NCBI RefSeq assembly: GCF_900167255.1
Contig: NZ_FUYB01000016.1
Span: 1-64,000 of the forward strand
Origin: Thiothrix eikelboomii
GTDB lineage: Bacteria; Pseudomonadota; Gammaproteobacteria; Thiotrichales; Thiotrichaceae
DNA length: 64,000 nucleotides
Reading direction: 5' to 3'
Part shown: positions 1 through 9,788 of the stretch, piece by piece
Layout: every line of letters starts with the position of its first letter
Numbering within the stretch: the first letter of the stretch is position 1
Position numbers and translations under genes: made by a program
Notes under the pieces: model-generated
What the model was told of the DNA's origin: nothing
The model's database searches: none
The model's input: the letters and a program-made list of their open reading frames with translations, nothing else

Positions 1-687
1 ATGGCTTTAACACGCTGCTTCTTGTTAGCACGTTGAGCAACCGCTAGTTTAGGTTCTAATTCACGATAAAACTGTTCGGACTCGAGCTTTAAGCCATTGC
101 TACAGGTAGCAGTGGTTTTTAAACCTAAGTCAATGCCTACTTCTCCGGTGGCTGAGGAGGTGGCTTGCGCGGCTTCAACGACAATATTGAAATACCAGCG
201 ACCTCGAGCATCTTGAGAAAATGAACCCGAACGAAACGCAAATTGAGCCAGCCCGTAGCTATCCCATACCTTGAAGTAGTGGCCTGCAAAATAAACTTGC
301 CCGCTTTTCCACTTGGCGGCACTTGCCTTAAACGGAACCCACCCCAAGGACCGCCGTGCTCCACCGGATACTCGCCAGCGCAGCTTATCCGTTTTGAATT
401 GACGACGGGCTTTATGGTGAGCTGCAATCACTTCTTGGACCGTGGTTGAATGAAAGATAAATCCACGTTCCGCTTTAAGGCGCTTCAAGTCTTTTTGCAG
501 ATCAAACGCAGAGAAATTCGTTCTTAACCGACCCACTTCGGGAATAGGTATATCGGAATAATTCCGCCGTGATTTCATTCGCCACATTCCAGACCTGATT
601 CACCTCAAATGCCATTCGTTCAAGGATCGGCTTGTGCTTATCCTTGATGCGAACTTTGAGCGTTTTGAGATTGGTCTTTTCTGTCAT
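1..687 (-). pseudogene. tnpB: IS200/IS605-family TnpB (OrfB), frameshifted and cut by the window edge
   Basis: Minus-strand reading gives a TnpB-type N-terminus (MTEKTNLKTLKVRIKDKHKP, then VWNVANEITAE) that runs into a stop at about 502. If one base is skipped near 560-566 the frame reopens as NYSDIPIPEVGRLRTNFSAF, continues through STTVQEVIAAHHKARRQF and GWVPFK, and reaches GIDLGLKTTATCSNG, the RuvC-I motif with its catalytic Asp. The open frame then runs off position 1, so the rest of the RuvC domain, the zinc finger and any right-end guide RNA lie outside the window. A one-base insertion therefore appears to have killed a guide-RNA-directed transposon nuclease, although a programmed frameshift or sequencing error cannot be excluded. 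No TnpA is seen in this window. Confidence 0.85.
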
Positions 688-991
688 AAGGCTTATTATA
701 CATAACTTATTCTAACTATTAAAAAATCAGTCTATGAATGTTCGTACAGGTCGACTTGAATCACTTTGAATCACTGAATAAGCGACCGCAGCAACTGCAG
801 CGGTGGTGCAATGAAGCTTGCTGTAGTCGGCTTAAGCAAGCTGAAATAGTCAGCCACCCTTTGTGACAAGGATACTATAAATTAATTGCACGTCTTGAAT
901 TGTATCCTCACAAGATAAACCCTATGTGACTCCCCGCGCTTCCGGCGTTAGAATGCTCATTTATCCAGAATTTTTGCTCAGGAGAGATCTC
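688..991. other. Intergenic region between tnpB remnant and ilvD, with two inverted repeats
   Basis: No gene is seen. It holds a perfect 8-bp inverted repeat (AGCTTGCT at 815-822 and AGCAAGCT at 835-842). A longer imperfect one follows: TTGTGA-CAA-GGATAC near 861-875 against its complement near 902-913, with a 3-base bulge. The second flanks an AT-rich stretch (875-887) and lies about 80 bases upstream of the ilvD start, so it may be a leader or operator for ilvD. The transposon left end probably also lies here but cannot be delimited. Confidence 0.4.
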
Positions 992-2842
992 ATGCCCGTT
1001 TATCGTTCCCGCACCTCCACCGCAGGTCGCAATATGGCTGGCGCACGCGCGTTGTGGCGTGCTACCGGTATGAAGGATGATGATTTTCAAAAACCGATTA
1101 TTGCAATTGCTAACTCCTTCACCCAATTCGTACCGGGGCATGTGCATTTAAAAGATTTAGGGCAGATGGTTGCCCGCGAAATTGAAGCTTGCGGCGGGGT
1201 AGCTAAAGAATTTAATACCATTGCGATAGATGATGGAATTGCGATGGGGCATAGCGGCATGCTGTATTCACTACCTTCCCGCGAAATTATTGCTGATGCG
1301 GTTGAGTATATGGTCAATGCGCATTGTGCCGATGCCATTGTCTGTATCTCTAACTGTGACAAGATTACCCCCGGTATGCTGAATGCGGCGATGCGTTTAA
1401 ATATTCCGGTAGTCTTCGTATCGGGGGGGCCAATGGAATCGGGCAAAGCGCTCATCAATGGCAAAACCGCGAAATTGGATTTGATTGATGCGATGATCTC
1501 CGCCGCAAATCCTAATGAAACCGACGAGAACGTGACCAAAATGGAGCGCTCTGCTTGCCCCACTTGCGGCTCTTGCTCAGGGATGTTCACCGCCAACTCG
1601 ATGAATTGTTTAACGGAAGCCTTGGGTTTAAGCTTACCCGGCAATGGCTCGTTACTCGCCACCCACGCAGATCGCAAAGAGCTATTTTTACGTGCTGGGC
1701 GATTAGCTGTGGAATTGGCAAAACGGTATTACGAACAAGATGATAGCTCGGTACTACCGCGCTCAATTGCAAATAAAGCAGCTTTTGAAAATGCCATGTG
1801 CCTAGACATTGCGATGGGTGGCTCGACTAATACGGTGCTACATTTATTGGCTGCGGCACAAGAAGGCGAAGTTGATTTCACAGTCTCAGATATTGACCGT
1901 TTGAGTCGTAAAGTACCCAACTTGAGCAAAGTCGCCCCTGCAACCCAGCTTTACCACATGGAAGATGTACATCGTGCAGGGGGCGTGATGGGTATTTTGG
2001 GTGAATTAGATCGTGCGGGTTTAATCAACCGCGATTGTGGCAGCGTGCATAGCACGAATATAGGTGCTGCCTTGGAACAATGGGATATTATGCGTAGCCA
2101 AGACCCTGCTGTGCATACTTTCTTCAGCGCAGCCCCTGGTAATGTACCGACCCAAGAAGCCTTCAGCCAAAACAAACGCTGGGAAGAACTCGACACTAAT
2201 CGTGAAGGTGGCTGTATTCGTGATAAGGCGCATGCTTATTCACAAGATGGTGGCTTAGCGGTGCTATTCGGTAATATTGCTTTGGAAGGTTGTGTCGTAA
2301 AAACAGCGGGTGTGGACGAAAGCATTCTTAAATTCTCCGGCCCTGCGCGCATTTTTGAATCGCAAGATGCTGCTGTCAGCGGGATCTTGGGTGATAAAAT
2401 CAAAGCGGGTGATGTTGTCATTATTCGCTATGAAGGCCCACGTGGTGGCCCGGGTATGCAAGAAATGCTGTATCCAACCTCCTATCTAAAATCCAAAGGC
2501 TTGGGCAAAGTCTGTGCCTTGATTACCGATGGACGCTTCTCAGGTGGCACGTCTGGCTTATCCATCGGACACGTTTCCCCCGAAGCAGCCGAAGGGGGAG
2601 CGATTGGCTTGATCGAGGAAGGCGATACCATCGACATTGATATTCCGAATCGCACCATCAATGTCCGCCTCAGTGATGAAGCCCTCGCCAGTCGCCGGGT
2701 TGCGATGAATGCACAAGGCTCAGCGGGTTGGAAACCTGTCAACCGTGAACGTCAAGTCAGTGCAGCACTCAAAGCCTATGCAGCGATGACCACTTCAGCA
2801 TCACGCGGAGCAGTCCGTGATGTCAGTCAGTTGGAGAGATAA
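992..2842 (+). CDS. ilvD: Dihydroxy-acid dehydratase
   Basis: Catalyses dehydration of 2,3-dihydroxy-isovalerate and -methylvalerate to the 2-oxo acids, the third common step of valine and isoleucine synthesis, using a cytoplasmic Fe-S cluster. The start at 992 ([20 protein letters not shown]) gives 616 residues, the length of E. coli IlvD, and has AGGAGA just upstream; the reading frame is open further upstream to 926, but that extension is not conserved. Visible cluster and metal motifs are [12 protein letters not shown] (Cys122, Lys124) and [19 protein letters not shown] near 190-210, plus GGPGMQEML and GRFSGGTSG towards the C-terminus. It stands alone, with a hairpin after it and no other ilv gene nearby. 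Confidence 0.97.
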   Translation: MPVYRSRTSTAGRNMAGARALWRATGMKDDDFQKPIIAIANSFTQFVPGHVHLKDLGQMVAREIEACGGVAKEFNTIAIDDGIAMGHSGMLYSLPSREIIADAVEYMVNAHCADAIVCISNCDKITPGMLNAAMRLNIPVVFVSGGPMESGKALINGKTAKLDLIDAMISAANPNETDENVTKMERSACPTCGSCSGMFTANSMNCLTEALGLSLPGNGSLLATHADRKELFLRAGRLAVELAKRYYEQDDSSVLPRSIANKAAFENAMCLDIAMGGSTNTVLHLLAAAQEGEVDFTVSDIDRLSRKVPNLSKVAPATQLYHMEDVHRAGGVMGILGELDRAGLINRDCGSVHSTNIGAALEQWDIMRSQDPAVHTFFSAAPGNVPTQEAFSQNKRWEELDTNREGGCIRDKAHAYSQDGGLAVLFGNIALEGCVVKTAGVDESILKFSGPARIFESQDAAVSGILGDKIKAGDVVIIRYEGPRGGPGMQEMLYPTSYLKSKGLGKVCALITDGRFSGGTSGLSIGHVSPEAAEGGAIGLIEEGDTIDIDIPNRTINVRLSDEALASRRVAMNAQGSAGWKPVNRERQVSAALKAYAAMTTSASRGAVRDVSQLER

Positions 2843-2851
2843 AACTCAGCG

Positions 2852-2882
2852 CTTAGGAAGCCTCTTCAAGAGGCTTCCTTAA
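2852..2882 (+). terminator. Hairpin downstream of ilvD
   Basis: A perfect 11-bp stem, AGGAAGCCTCT (2855-2865) with AGAGGCTTCCT (2869-2879) around a 3-base TCA loop, extends further with one bulge. It begins 12 bases after the ilvD stop. There is no long T-run afterwards (TTAAGAAGG), so it may stabilise the mRNA end rather than act as a classic intrinsic terminator. Confidence 0.6.
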
Positions 2883-2954
2883 GAAGGTATGGTATTGGTA
2901 ATTTGTTTGTATACAGCATCACCACTTTAGCTATCAATCATTGGCAGGATTTTA

Positions 2955-4352
2955 ATGAAACACCGATTGCACTTTGCCTTGTTCCTCAAGCTGTGTTCTG
3001 TCTTTGCTGCAAGTATTCGTGAGGGCTTAAGACAAGCGCTACGAGTTATTAGTTTGAGTGTTTTACTGTTAACTAGCCTGAGTGTAAGTGCTCAAGCGGC
3101 TACTGATCCCTTTGTCAATTTATTGAATGCTAATAGCCAAGCTGCGCCAGTGACTCAATTATTAGATGGCAAAGTGATTAGCACAGATATTAGCGCAGCT
3201 GATGATGAGAAAATCGAAAAGCGATTAACGCAGATTTATCAAGAGATCGACACTTTTAAAGCGCTGAAAGTGAGCGTTAAAAATGCCATTGTCACGATCA
3301 CAGGTGAACTCAACTCAACTACGGATGCAGTACGTGCCTTGCAATATGCAAGACAAATTGAAGGGGTCATCGGGATTAATAATAAAATCACGATTAATCG
3401 CAGTGTAGGCCGCCGCTTAGTGAGTACGTGGAATCGGATTACGGGCATTATTAAAGATGGGATTGGTAGCTTACCTGTATTATTAATTGCAGTTTTAGTA
3501 TTTTCTGGTTTTTGGTGGTTAGGCCGTTGGTTGTCAAAACGCCAAAGCTTTTATCGTCACCTCAGTGATAATTATTTTATTTCGAGTTTAATCGGCCAGT
3601 TCGTTAATATTTTAGTAATCGGCACCGGCTTTTTAGTAGCCCTGATTATCCTCGATGCCACCAGCTTAGTAAAAACCATTTTAGGAGCAGTGGGGATCGT
3701 TGGCTTAGCGATTAGCTTTGCAGTCCGTGATACTGTCGAAAACTATATCGCGAGTATTTTGCTAAGTATCCGCAATCCTTTTAGCATGCATGATCTAGTG
3801 AAAATTGATGCTCAAGAAGGGCGGGTCGCTAGCCTGAATTCACGGGCTACTATGCTACTAGCAGCCGATGGAAGTTATATTCGGATTCCTAATTCCACGG
3901 TATTTAAAGCGATTATTATTAATTACAGTTGCAACCCCAAACGGCGCTTCAGTTTTGATCTAAGTATTGATAATGATCAAAATGTTCGCGTTGCTCAGGC
4001 CTTAGCTAATAAGGGCATGGAGGCTACTGAGGGTGTGTTAGACGATCCAAAACCTAATGTTTTGATCCAAGATTTGATAGAAGAAAAAGTCGTTTTACGT
4101 CTACAAGGCTGGGTTGATCAGGAAAAGCATAGCTTAGGTAAAGTTCGCAGCCAAGCGATTCGGGAAGTTAAGCGATTATTTGATGAGGCTGGCATTTTCT
4201 CAATCGAGCCAGCTATCAACGCAGACCCTCCGCTGCAGGAAGATTTAGAACACCTCAAACTGAATGATATTAGCCCTGAGCAGAAAGTCTTAGCGGAACA
4301 AGTGAATAATGAAGAGAATTTGCTTAGCCCTAAAGCACCTAAAGAGTTTTAG
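2955..4352 (+). CDS. BON-domain mechanosensitive ion channel (MscS family)
   Basis: Predicted small-conductance mechanosensitive channel of the inner membrane, releasing solutes on hypo-osmotic shock. A hydrophobic leader (about residues 28-48, ending SVSAQAA) is followed by a BON domain (about 75-155, LKVSVKNAIVTITGEL and GVIGINNKITI). Transmembrane segments lie near 170-190 and 210-235. The pore helix and beta domain follow: GAVGIVGLAISFAVRDTVEN, then IRNPFSMHDLVKI and YIRIPNSTVFKAII. The Gly/Ala-rich TM3 pattern is typical of MscS, and the periplasmic BON domain marks a subfamily possibly anchored to envelope or phospholipid surfaces. The C-terminal 40 residues are acidic and unassigned. 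At 465 residues it is longer than E. coli MscS (286) because of the BON region. Confidence 0.9.
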   Translation: MKHRLHFALFLKLCSVFAASIREGLRQALRVISLSVLLLTSLSVSAQAATDPFVNLLNANSQAAPVTQLLDGKVISTDISAADDEKIEKRLTQIYQEIDTFKALKVSVKNAIVTITGELNSTTDAVRALQYARQIEGVIGINNKITINRSVGRRLVSTWNRITGIIKDGIGSLPVLLIAVLVFSGFWWLGRWLSKRQSFYRHLSDNYFISSLIGQFVNILVIGTGFLVALIILDATSLVKTILGAVGIVGLAISFAVRDTVENYIASILLSIRNPFSMHDLVKIDAQEGRVASLNSRATMLLAADGSYIRIPNSTVFKAIIINYSCNPKRRFSFDLSIDNDQNVRVAQALANKGMEATEGVLDDPKPNVLIQDLIEEKVVLRLQGWVDQEKHSLGKVRSQAIREVKRLFDEAGIFSIEPAINADPPLQEDLEHLKLNDISPEQKVLAEQVNNEENLLSPKAPKEF

Positions 4353-4361
4353 AACTTTAGG
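4338..4361. terminator. Possible bidirectional terminator between mscS-like and rhlE-like genes
   Basis: A 7-bp stem, CCTAAAG (4338-4344) and CTTTAGG (4355-4361), overlaps the 3' end of the channel gene and sits in the 24-base gap between two converging genes. The stem is short and the flanking T content is modest, so this is a weak call based mainly on position. Confidence 0.35.
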
Positions 4362-4376
4362 CGCTGAGGGCTTTAC

Positions 4377-5708
4377 TTAACCCGTTTTGCGTTGGGTACT
4401 GCGCGAGCGCCGTGAGTTTCGAGCACGACTCCCCGGTTCAACCGCTTTGAGGTTTTTGGCCGCTTTCGGTTTAATCGGCAGGGCTTTAGCACTGATTGCT
4501 TTGCCTTTATTGGCTTTAGCCGGGGCATGAGTATTGAGCGCTGTTTTTTGTTTAGGTGCAGTATGTGGCACGCTATGATTCGGCTCAAAACCATCGACTT
4601 GTTGGCGTTGGAATTTACGCTTGATCAGCTTCTCAATATCCAGCAGTTGTTTAGCTTCATCCGCACAGACTAAAGAAATTGCCTGCCCACTCGCACCTGC
4701 ACGGCCTGTACGCCCAATCCGATGGACATAATCTTCCGCCACTTGGGGAAGATCGAAATTTACCACTTGGGGGAGTTGATCAATATCAATCCCGCGTGCA
4801 GCTATGTCGGTTGCGACTAGAATCTGAGTTTTGCCTTGCTTAAAGCCAGCTAAAGCCTCAGTCCGTTGGTTTTGGCTTTTATTGCCATGAATGACAGCGG
4901 ACGAAATCCCAACGCTTTGCAATTGGCGAACTAAGCGATCAGCCCCATGTTTAGTTTTACTGAATACTAAAGCTTGTTGCCATTGTTCTTCTTGAATTAA
5001 ATGCGTGAGTAAAGCCGTTTTCTGAGCCTTATCGACTTCATAAATCGTTTGCTCGACAGCCACTGCCGTGGAGTTTTTCGGACTAACGCTAATCTCAATC
5101 GGCTGCTTTAAAATACCTTTAGCGAGATTACGAATCTCTTCTGAAAAGGTTGCAGAGAAGAGTAGATTCTGGCGCTGCTTGGGCAGGAGGGCGAGGATTT
5201 TGCGAATATCGTTGATAAAGCCCATATCCAGCATACGATCTGCTTCATCTAAGACGAGAATTTCTAGATCGTTAAACTGGAGGGCGTTTTGCTCATATAA
5301 ATCCAACAAGCGCCCAGGCGTAGCCACCAACACATCCGCACCACGGCGTAAACGCATCATTTGGGGATTAATTTTCACCCCCCCAAACACAACGGCTGAA
5401 TGTAGTCTGAGATGTTGCCCATAAGTAGCCACACTCTCATGGACTTGGGCGGCTAATTCACGAGTCGGCGTGAGTACTAAAGCCCGCACACGATTACTAC
5501 GCACGGGTTTACCTAAATTTAAGCGGTGTAACAGTGGCAATGTAAACCCTGCGGTTTTACCCGTCCCGGTTTGTGCAGCTGCCATAATGTCGCTGCCTTT
5601 TAAAATAGCTGGAATGGCTTGAGCTTGAATCGGTGAGGGCTGGGTATAGCCTTTTTCTTGCACAGCACGGACTAAGGCCGCATCAAGGCCTAAATTTGAA
5701 AATGTCAT
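4377..5708 (-). CDS. rhlE: DEAD-box ATP-dependent RNA helicase, RhlE type
   Basis: ATP-driven RNA unwinding, probably in ribosome assembly or RNA decay. Motifs appear in order: Q-motif region [17 protein letters not shown], motif [10 protein letters not shown], Ia [57 protein letters not shown] and [13 protein letters not shown] basic, Lys/Ala/Arg-rich tail of about 75 residues follows the helicase core, as in RhlE proteins. The start at 5708 ([20 protein letters not shown]) has AAGGGA upstream and matches the family; an in-frame ATG 9 codons earlier lacks support. 443 residues. The gene converges on the mechanosensitive channel. Confidence 0.93.
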   Translation of the reverse strand: MTFSNLGLDAALVRAVQEKGYTQPSPIQAQAIPAILKGSDIMAAAQTGTGKTAGFTLPLLHRLNLGKPVRSNRVRALVLTPTRELAAQVHESVATYGQHLRLHSAVVFGGVKINPQMMRLRRGADVLVATPGRLLDLYEQNALQFNDLEILVLDEADRMLDMGFINDIRKILALLPKQRQNLLFSATFSEEIRNLAKGILKQPIEISVSPKNSTAVAVEQTIYEVDKAQKTALLTHLIQEEQWQQALVFSKTKHGADRLVRQLQSVGISSAVIHGNKSQNQRTEALAGFKQGKTQILVATDIAARGIDIDQLPQVVNFDLPQVAEDYVHRIGRTGRAGASGQAISLVCADEAKQLLDIEKLIKRKFQRQQVDGFEPNHSVPHTAPKQKTALNTHAPAKANKGKAISAKALPIKPKAAKNLKAVEPGSRARNSRRSRSTQRKTG

Positions 5709-6020
5709 GGTGTTCCCTTTAAGGTAACTTATCATTGCGCTAAAGCTGAAACGCTTAAAGCGTCAGCCGGATGCGGCATTCAGTAATTGGCACTCAAGGG
5801 AGGGGCTGATCTAGTGCATAAAGCAGGTGGGATCAAACAACTAAGGATGTCGCAGGTTCTGGTTATCTGTTTAGACAGTAAGCAGAGGGCGGTAACTTTA
5901 ACATGGCCAAGGCTCTTAGCACAAATTTTTAAATGTATAAGTGAATAAATAAAAACCTTGCCTACACTTAGTTGGGCAAGGTTTAGACAGCGTTTAGGCA
6001 GGGTTTAAATCTTCGTTGGC
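5709..6020. other. Intergenic region between rhlE-like and aldehyde dehydrogenase genes
   Basis: Carries the promoter side of the helicase gene and the terminator of the aldehyde dehydrogenase gene. I see no open frame with a ribosome-binding site and no RNA gene. Confidence 0.4.
5950..5986 (-). terminator. Intrinsic terminator of the aldehyde dehydrogenase gene
   Basis: On the minus strand a 10-bp stem (AAACCTTGCC with GGCAAGGTTT, plus-strand arms 5953-5962 and 5975-5984, 12-base loop) is followed by TTTTATTTATT. Stem plus T-run fits Rho-independent termination about 35 bases after the gene's stop. Confidence 0.8.
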
Positions 6021-7517
6021 TTATCTAATTTTCAGCCAAGTTGTTTTTAGCTCGGTGTATTTATCAAAAGCATGCAATGATTTATCACGTCCAATCCCTG
6101 ATTGCTTATAGCCCCCAAAAGGCGTGGTTATATCATCGGCATCATAGCAATTAGCGTAAACCACACCCGCCTTTAAGGCACGGGCTGCTTGATAGAGAGT
6201 ATTCACATTATCGCTCCATACGCCAGCGGCTAAACCATAAATAGATTCATTCGCCACGCGAATGGCTTCCTCGACCCCATTAACCGTAATCACCGCAAGC
6301 ACTGGACCAAAGATTTCTTCTTGCGCAATACGAGCTTGATTACTCACTTGGTCGAAGACCGTTGGCTCAATATAACAGCCACCCGTGTCAATCCGCACTT
6401 GCTTACCACCAACGAGTAACTCAGCCTCTTGTTTGCCACTAGCGATATAGTCCATAACCCGCTCAGTATGGGTTTGGTCAACCATGGCGCCTAAACGAGT
6501 CGTTGGGTCAAGAGGATCTCCGGGTTGCATCTGCTGCGCAAATTGGAGCACTTTCTCGATGACCGCATCTCGAATCGGCGCATCCAAAATTAAGCGTGAG
6601 CCTGCAGAACACATTTCACCTTGATTAAAGAAAATCCCAAAGGCCGCTGCTTCAGCTGCAGCCTCCAAATCCCCACAGTCTGCGAGAATAATATGCCCTG
6701 ATTTACCACCACATTCGAGGCCAACTTTCTTCATATTGGATTGGGCAGAGTATTGCAGAATGTATTTGCCCACGGCAGTTGAACCTGTGAAAAACACCCC
6801 ATCAATATCCTCATGCAAACCAATCGCCTGCCCCGCATCCACCCCAAAACCAGTGACCACATTAAGTACACCCTCAGGCAGACCCGCTTCAGCGGCTAAG
6901 GCCGCTAACCGAATCGCAGTTAAGGAGGATTGCTCAGCGGGTTTTAAGACAATCGAGTTACCGACTGCTAAGGCGGGGGCTAGTTTCCAAGCAGCCATAA
7001 TTAAAGGAAAATTCCAAGGCACAATCACCCCACACACGCCTAAAGGCTCGCGGGTAATCGTGGCGAGAATATTCTGTGCAGTCGGTGCCACTTCATCATA
7101 GAGCTTATCGACTGCCTCGGCATACCAACGGAAACAGCGGGCAGTGGCAGGAATATCAATACTTAAACTATCACGAATCGGTTTACCCATATCCAAGGTT
7201 TCTAATAAAGCCAGCTCATTGCCATGCTGCTCAATTAACTCGGCCAAGCGCAGTAAGACGGCTTTACGCTTAGCAGGCGGCAAACCTCGCCAACGCCCAT
7301 CATTAAACGCCGCCCGAGCAGCAACTACGGCTTGATCCACATCAACTTGAGTGCAAGCGGCCACTTGAGTGAGGATACGGCCATCAATCGGGCTAATACA
7401 ATCGAAAGTTTGCCCTGAGGCCGCGTGGACATATTGTCCATTAATAAAAGACTGGCCTTGAATGCTGAGTGTGCGAGCGTGCTCGGCCCAATTGACCGGA
7501 TTAGCGAGTTTAGTCAT
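6021..7517 (-). CDS. puuC: Aldehyde dehydrogenase, PuuC-like (gamma-glutamyl-aminobutyraldehyde dehydrogenase)
   Basis: NAD(P)-dependent oxidation of an aldehyde to the acid. Context with a PuuA-like ligase suggests gamma-Glu-gamma-aminobutyraldehyde in putrescine catabolism. Visible motifs are PWNFPLIMAAWKLAPALAVG, KPAEQSS, the nucleotide-site FTGSTAVGK, the Glu general base in GLECGGKS and the catalytic Cys in FNQGEMCSAGSRL. EEIFGPVL and PFGGYKQSGIGRD lie towards the end. At 498 residues it matches E. coli PuuC (495). It lies 15 bases downstream of the GntR-type regulator on the same strand and is probably cotranscribed. Substrate specificity is inferred; betaine-aldehyde or other omega-aminoaldehyde activity is possible. 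Confidence 0.87.
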   Translation of the reverse strand: MTKLANPVNWAEHARTLSIQGQSFINGQYVHAASGQTFDCISPIDGRILTQVAACTQVDVDQAVVAARAAFNDGRWRGLPPAKRKAVLLRLAELIEQHGNELALLETLDMGKPIRDSLSIDIPATARCFRWYAEAVDKLYDEVAPTAQNILATITREPLGVCGVIVPWNFPLIMAAWKLAPALAVGNSIVLKPAEQSSLTAIRLAALAAEAGLPEGVLNVVTGFGVDAGQAIGLHEDIDGVFFTGSTAVGKYILQYSAQSNMKKVGLECGGKSGHIILADCGDLEAAAEAAAFGIFFNQGEMCSAGSRLILDAPIRDAVIEKVLQFAQQMQPGDPLDPTTRLGAMVDQTHTERVMDYIASGKQEAELLVGGKQVRIDTGGCYIEPTVFDQVSNQARIAQEEIFGPVLAVITVNGVEEAIRVANESIYGLAAGVWSDNVNTLYQAARALKAGVVYANCYDADDITTPFGGYKQSGIGRDKSLHAFDKYTELKTTWLKIR

Positions 7518-7532
7518 GAAAATACTCCTAGC

Positions 7533-8252
7533 TTAAGCAGATAAAGCCTGCTCTTTAAAATGTGCGTGAATCCCCTCAAGGGCTTGGATAGACGCTAACC
7601 CATCGCGAATATCAGCCTCAATAGCCCGCCTTAAGGCAAATGCATTTTGCTGATGCAAAGCTTGTAAAGCTTCCTTGTGGCGATCAATGCGATAATGCTG
7701 CGTGAGCTTGTTTTTTGCAAAGCGCACAAACGGCCCTAATTGCAGCCAAATACTTTCAATTAAAGGCACCGCGACCTGAAAGGGATTACGTTGATATAAA
7801 TAACGATGGAAATCTTGATTGGCTAAGCTTCCCTCTCCGGTATCATTATTTTGATATGCTAGATCAATCAAATGATCTAAACGCTCCAATTCAGCAAGGT
7901 GCTCAGGACGGCAATACGGTAAGGCACTTTCCGCCGCATGGGTTTCGAGCACAATCCGTAGTTCATACAGCTCTTTAAAGCGAGCGGCTGTCATTTGCGG
8001 TACCATGACGCGCCGATTATCCCGCACTTCGACCGCACCTTCGCAAGTCAGGCGGTGCAAAGCCTCGCGGATTGGCATTGGGCTGACATGCAGAACTTCG
8101 GCTAAACCACGAATAGTCAGTGGTAAACCCGGCTCAATTTGCCCACACATCAACGCTCGGCGCAGAGAGTGATAAACCCAGAGATTAACCCCTTGATCCG
8201 GCGTTTTCTCCAAGGGAGTTAAGGACAAAAGTGGAGAAGATTTGGCGTTCAT
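7533..8252 (-). CDS. GntR-family transcriptional regulator, FCD subfamily
   Basis: Predicted ligand-responsive DNA-binding regulator of the surrounding polyamine genes. Residues about 20-90 form the winged helix (ALMCGQIEPGLPLTIRGLAE, VSPMPIREALHRLTCEGAVE). Residues 105-225 form the all-helical FCD ligand domain, with the metal-type acidic and His positions spread across RIVLETHAAESAL, DFHRYLYQ and RIDRHKEALQAL. It is divergent from the puuA-like gene and immediately upstream of the puuC-like gene, the usual place for a local repressor. E. coli uses an unrelated Xre-type PuuR, so this would be a substitute regulator. The effector is unknown. Confidence 0.85.
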   Translation of the reverse strand: MNAKSSPLLSLTPLEKTPDQGVNLWVYHSLRRALMCGQIEPGLPLTIRGLAEVLHVSPMPIREALHRLTCEGAVEVRDNRRVMVPQMTAARFKELYELRIVLETHAAESALPYCRPEHLAELERLDHLIDLAYQNNDTGEGSLANQDFHRYLYQRNPFQVAVPLIESIWLQLGPFVRFAKNKLTQHYRIDRHKEALQALHQQNAFALRRAIEADIRDGLASIQALEGIHAHFKEQALSA

Positions 8253-8280
8253 GCTGTCCTGTAAACTGGCAATTAGGCTG

Positions 8281-8400
8281 GTATTATATGATCACATTAT
8301 TCGGCATTTCCAGATGAAATTATAAGCAAATCGAGCTTGTAGGGTTTATAAATAACTAGTTTGACTCTTGACCCTAGGCATTTTCGTGATCACAATTAGA
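8281..8400. promoter_or_regulatory. Candidate operators for the GntR regulator: two TGATCACA sites
   Basis: The divergent region between the regulator and puuA-like genes contains TGATCACA at 8289-8296 and again at 8387-8394. Each is centred on the palindrome TGATCA, and the second extends to GTGATCAC (8386-8393). One copy lies near each gene start, as expected for a regulator controlling both directions. Assignment to this regulator is inference from position and repetition. Confidence 0.45.
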
Positions 8401-8444
8401 TGCGCAGTGGCCAGCCGATGCCATTGTGTTGCGGAGAACTGGTC

Positions 8445-9788
8445 ATGGATCAGCTAAACAATAATAGACAGACACCCGAACTTGATATTTTTATCACCGA
8501 CCTTAATGGTAATCAGCGTGGCAAACGAGTCCCTGCCAGCTCAACCCATAAAATCCTCCAAGAAGGTTTCAAAATGCCACGCTCTATCCTTGGTCTCGAT
8601 TTTTGGGGGGATGATATTGGTGGAGCAGTGCTGGCACTTGAAGATGGCGATAGTGATGGAGTTTGCCATATCGTCTCAACTAAACCGGTTCTCGTCCCTT
8701 GGGAGGCGGGCGAACATTATCAAATGCTGGCCATGATGAGTCATCCTCAGGGGTGTCGTTTAGCAACGGATCCACGCCAGCTGTTAGCCTGTGTCTTGCA
8801 GCGCTATACTGATCGAGGCCTCACTCCTGTGGTAGCGGCTGAGCTGGAGTTTTATTTATTAGATCTTGCCTCAGAGCGTGAAAATCGGCCGATTCCCTCG
8901 CCTTTATTGCCAGAGAGTCGCTTCGCACGCCCTAATCCCTATGCGATGCGTAATTTGAATCGCTTCCGTCCGATTTTAGAAGAGATTCGTTTTGCTTGTC
9001 AGGTGCAGGATGTACCTGCGGATTCGATCATTGCCGAATTTGGCGATGGTCAGTTTGAGGTGAATTTGAATCATGTCAATGATGCTTTATTAGCCGCTGA
9101 TCAAGCCGTGATGTTTAAGCGTATCGTGCGCAATGTCGCACATAAACATGCGCATTTAGCGAGCTTCATGGCAAAAACTTATGGTGATGAAAGCGGCAGT
9201 GGTCTGCATATCCACTTTAGTGTAGTGGATCAAGCAGGGCAGAATATTTTCTCGAATGGTACTGAAGCGGGTAGCTCGGATTTAATCCATGCGGTCGGCG
9301 GGATACTCGCGGCCATGCAGGGGTCGATGCTGATTTTTGCTCCGCATCTTAATTCATGGCGGCGGTTACGCCCACGCAGTTATGCCCCGATTGCGGCTAA
9401 TTGGGGCTATGAAAATCGGACTGTATCGGTACGCATTCCTGATAGCCCAGATGCAGCCCGGCGGATTGAACATCGCGTCTCGGGGGCTGATGCTAATCCT
9501 TATTTAGTAATCGCTGCGATCTTAAGTGCGGCTTTATATGGAATCGAGCATCAGCTGAATCCGGGTGCGGCCAGTACGGGCAATACCTATGCTAACCCGC
9601 AAGCTGAGCAAGTATTACCCACTCAGTGGTATGAGGCGATTGATAGTTTGCGCCAGAGTGCTTTAATGCGTCATTTGCTAGGTGATGCCTTTGTCGATTT
9701 ATTTACTGCGATTAAAGAGCAAGAATTAGATAAATTTGCCAGTCACATCACTGATGCAGAGTATGAAACTTATCTAGGTGTGGTATAA
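8445..9788 (+). CDS. puuA: Glutamine synthetase family protein, PuuA-like gamma-glutamylpolyamine synthetase
   Basis: ATP-dependent ligation of glutamate to an amine, most likely putrescine, the first step of the gamma-glutamylated putrescine pathway. The start at 8445 (MDQLNNNRQTPELDIFITDL) has CGGAGAA upstream; the frame is open to 8400. Glutamine-synthetase fold motifs are DLNGNQRGKRVP at the N-domain, AAELEFYLLD, EFGDGQFEVNLNH, GSGLHIHFS, and the ATP/phosphate residues in RRLRPRSYAPIAANWGYENR. 447 residues, shorter than ammonium-assimilating GlnA (about 469) and without the adenylylation Tyr region. The neighbouring agmatinase and aldehyde dehydrogenase support polyamine use. The exact amine is not provable here. 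Confidence 0.87.
   Translation: MDQLNNNRQTPELDIFITDLNGNQRGKRVPASSTHKILQEGFKMPRSILGLDFWGDDIGGAVLALEDGDSDGVCHIVSTKPVLVPWEAGEHYQMLAMMSHPQGCRLATDPRQLLACVLQRYTDRGLTPVVAAELEFYLLDLASERENRPIPSPLLPESRFARPNPYAMRNLNRFRPILEEIRFACQVQDVPADSIIAEFGDGQFEVNLNHVNDALLAADQAVMFKRIVRNVAHKHAHLASFMAKTYGDESGSGLHIHFSVVDQAGQNIFSNGTEAGSSDLIHAVGGILAAMQGSMLIFAPHLNSWRRLRPRSYAPIAANWGYENRTVSVRIPDSPDAARRIEHRVSGADANPYLVIAAILSAALYGIEHQLNPGAASTGNTYANPQAEQVLPTQWYEAIDSLRQSALMRHLLGDAFVDLFTAIKEQELDKFASHITDAEYETYLGVV

Noticed and set aside
1087-1677. 196-codon minus-strand frame inside ilvD
   Set aside because: Fully antisense to a conserved enzyme gene, with no family resemblance.
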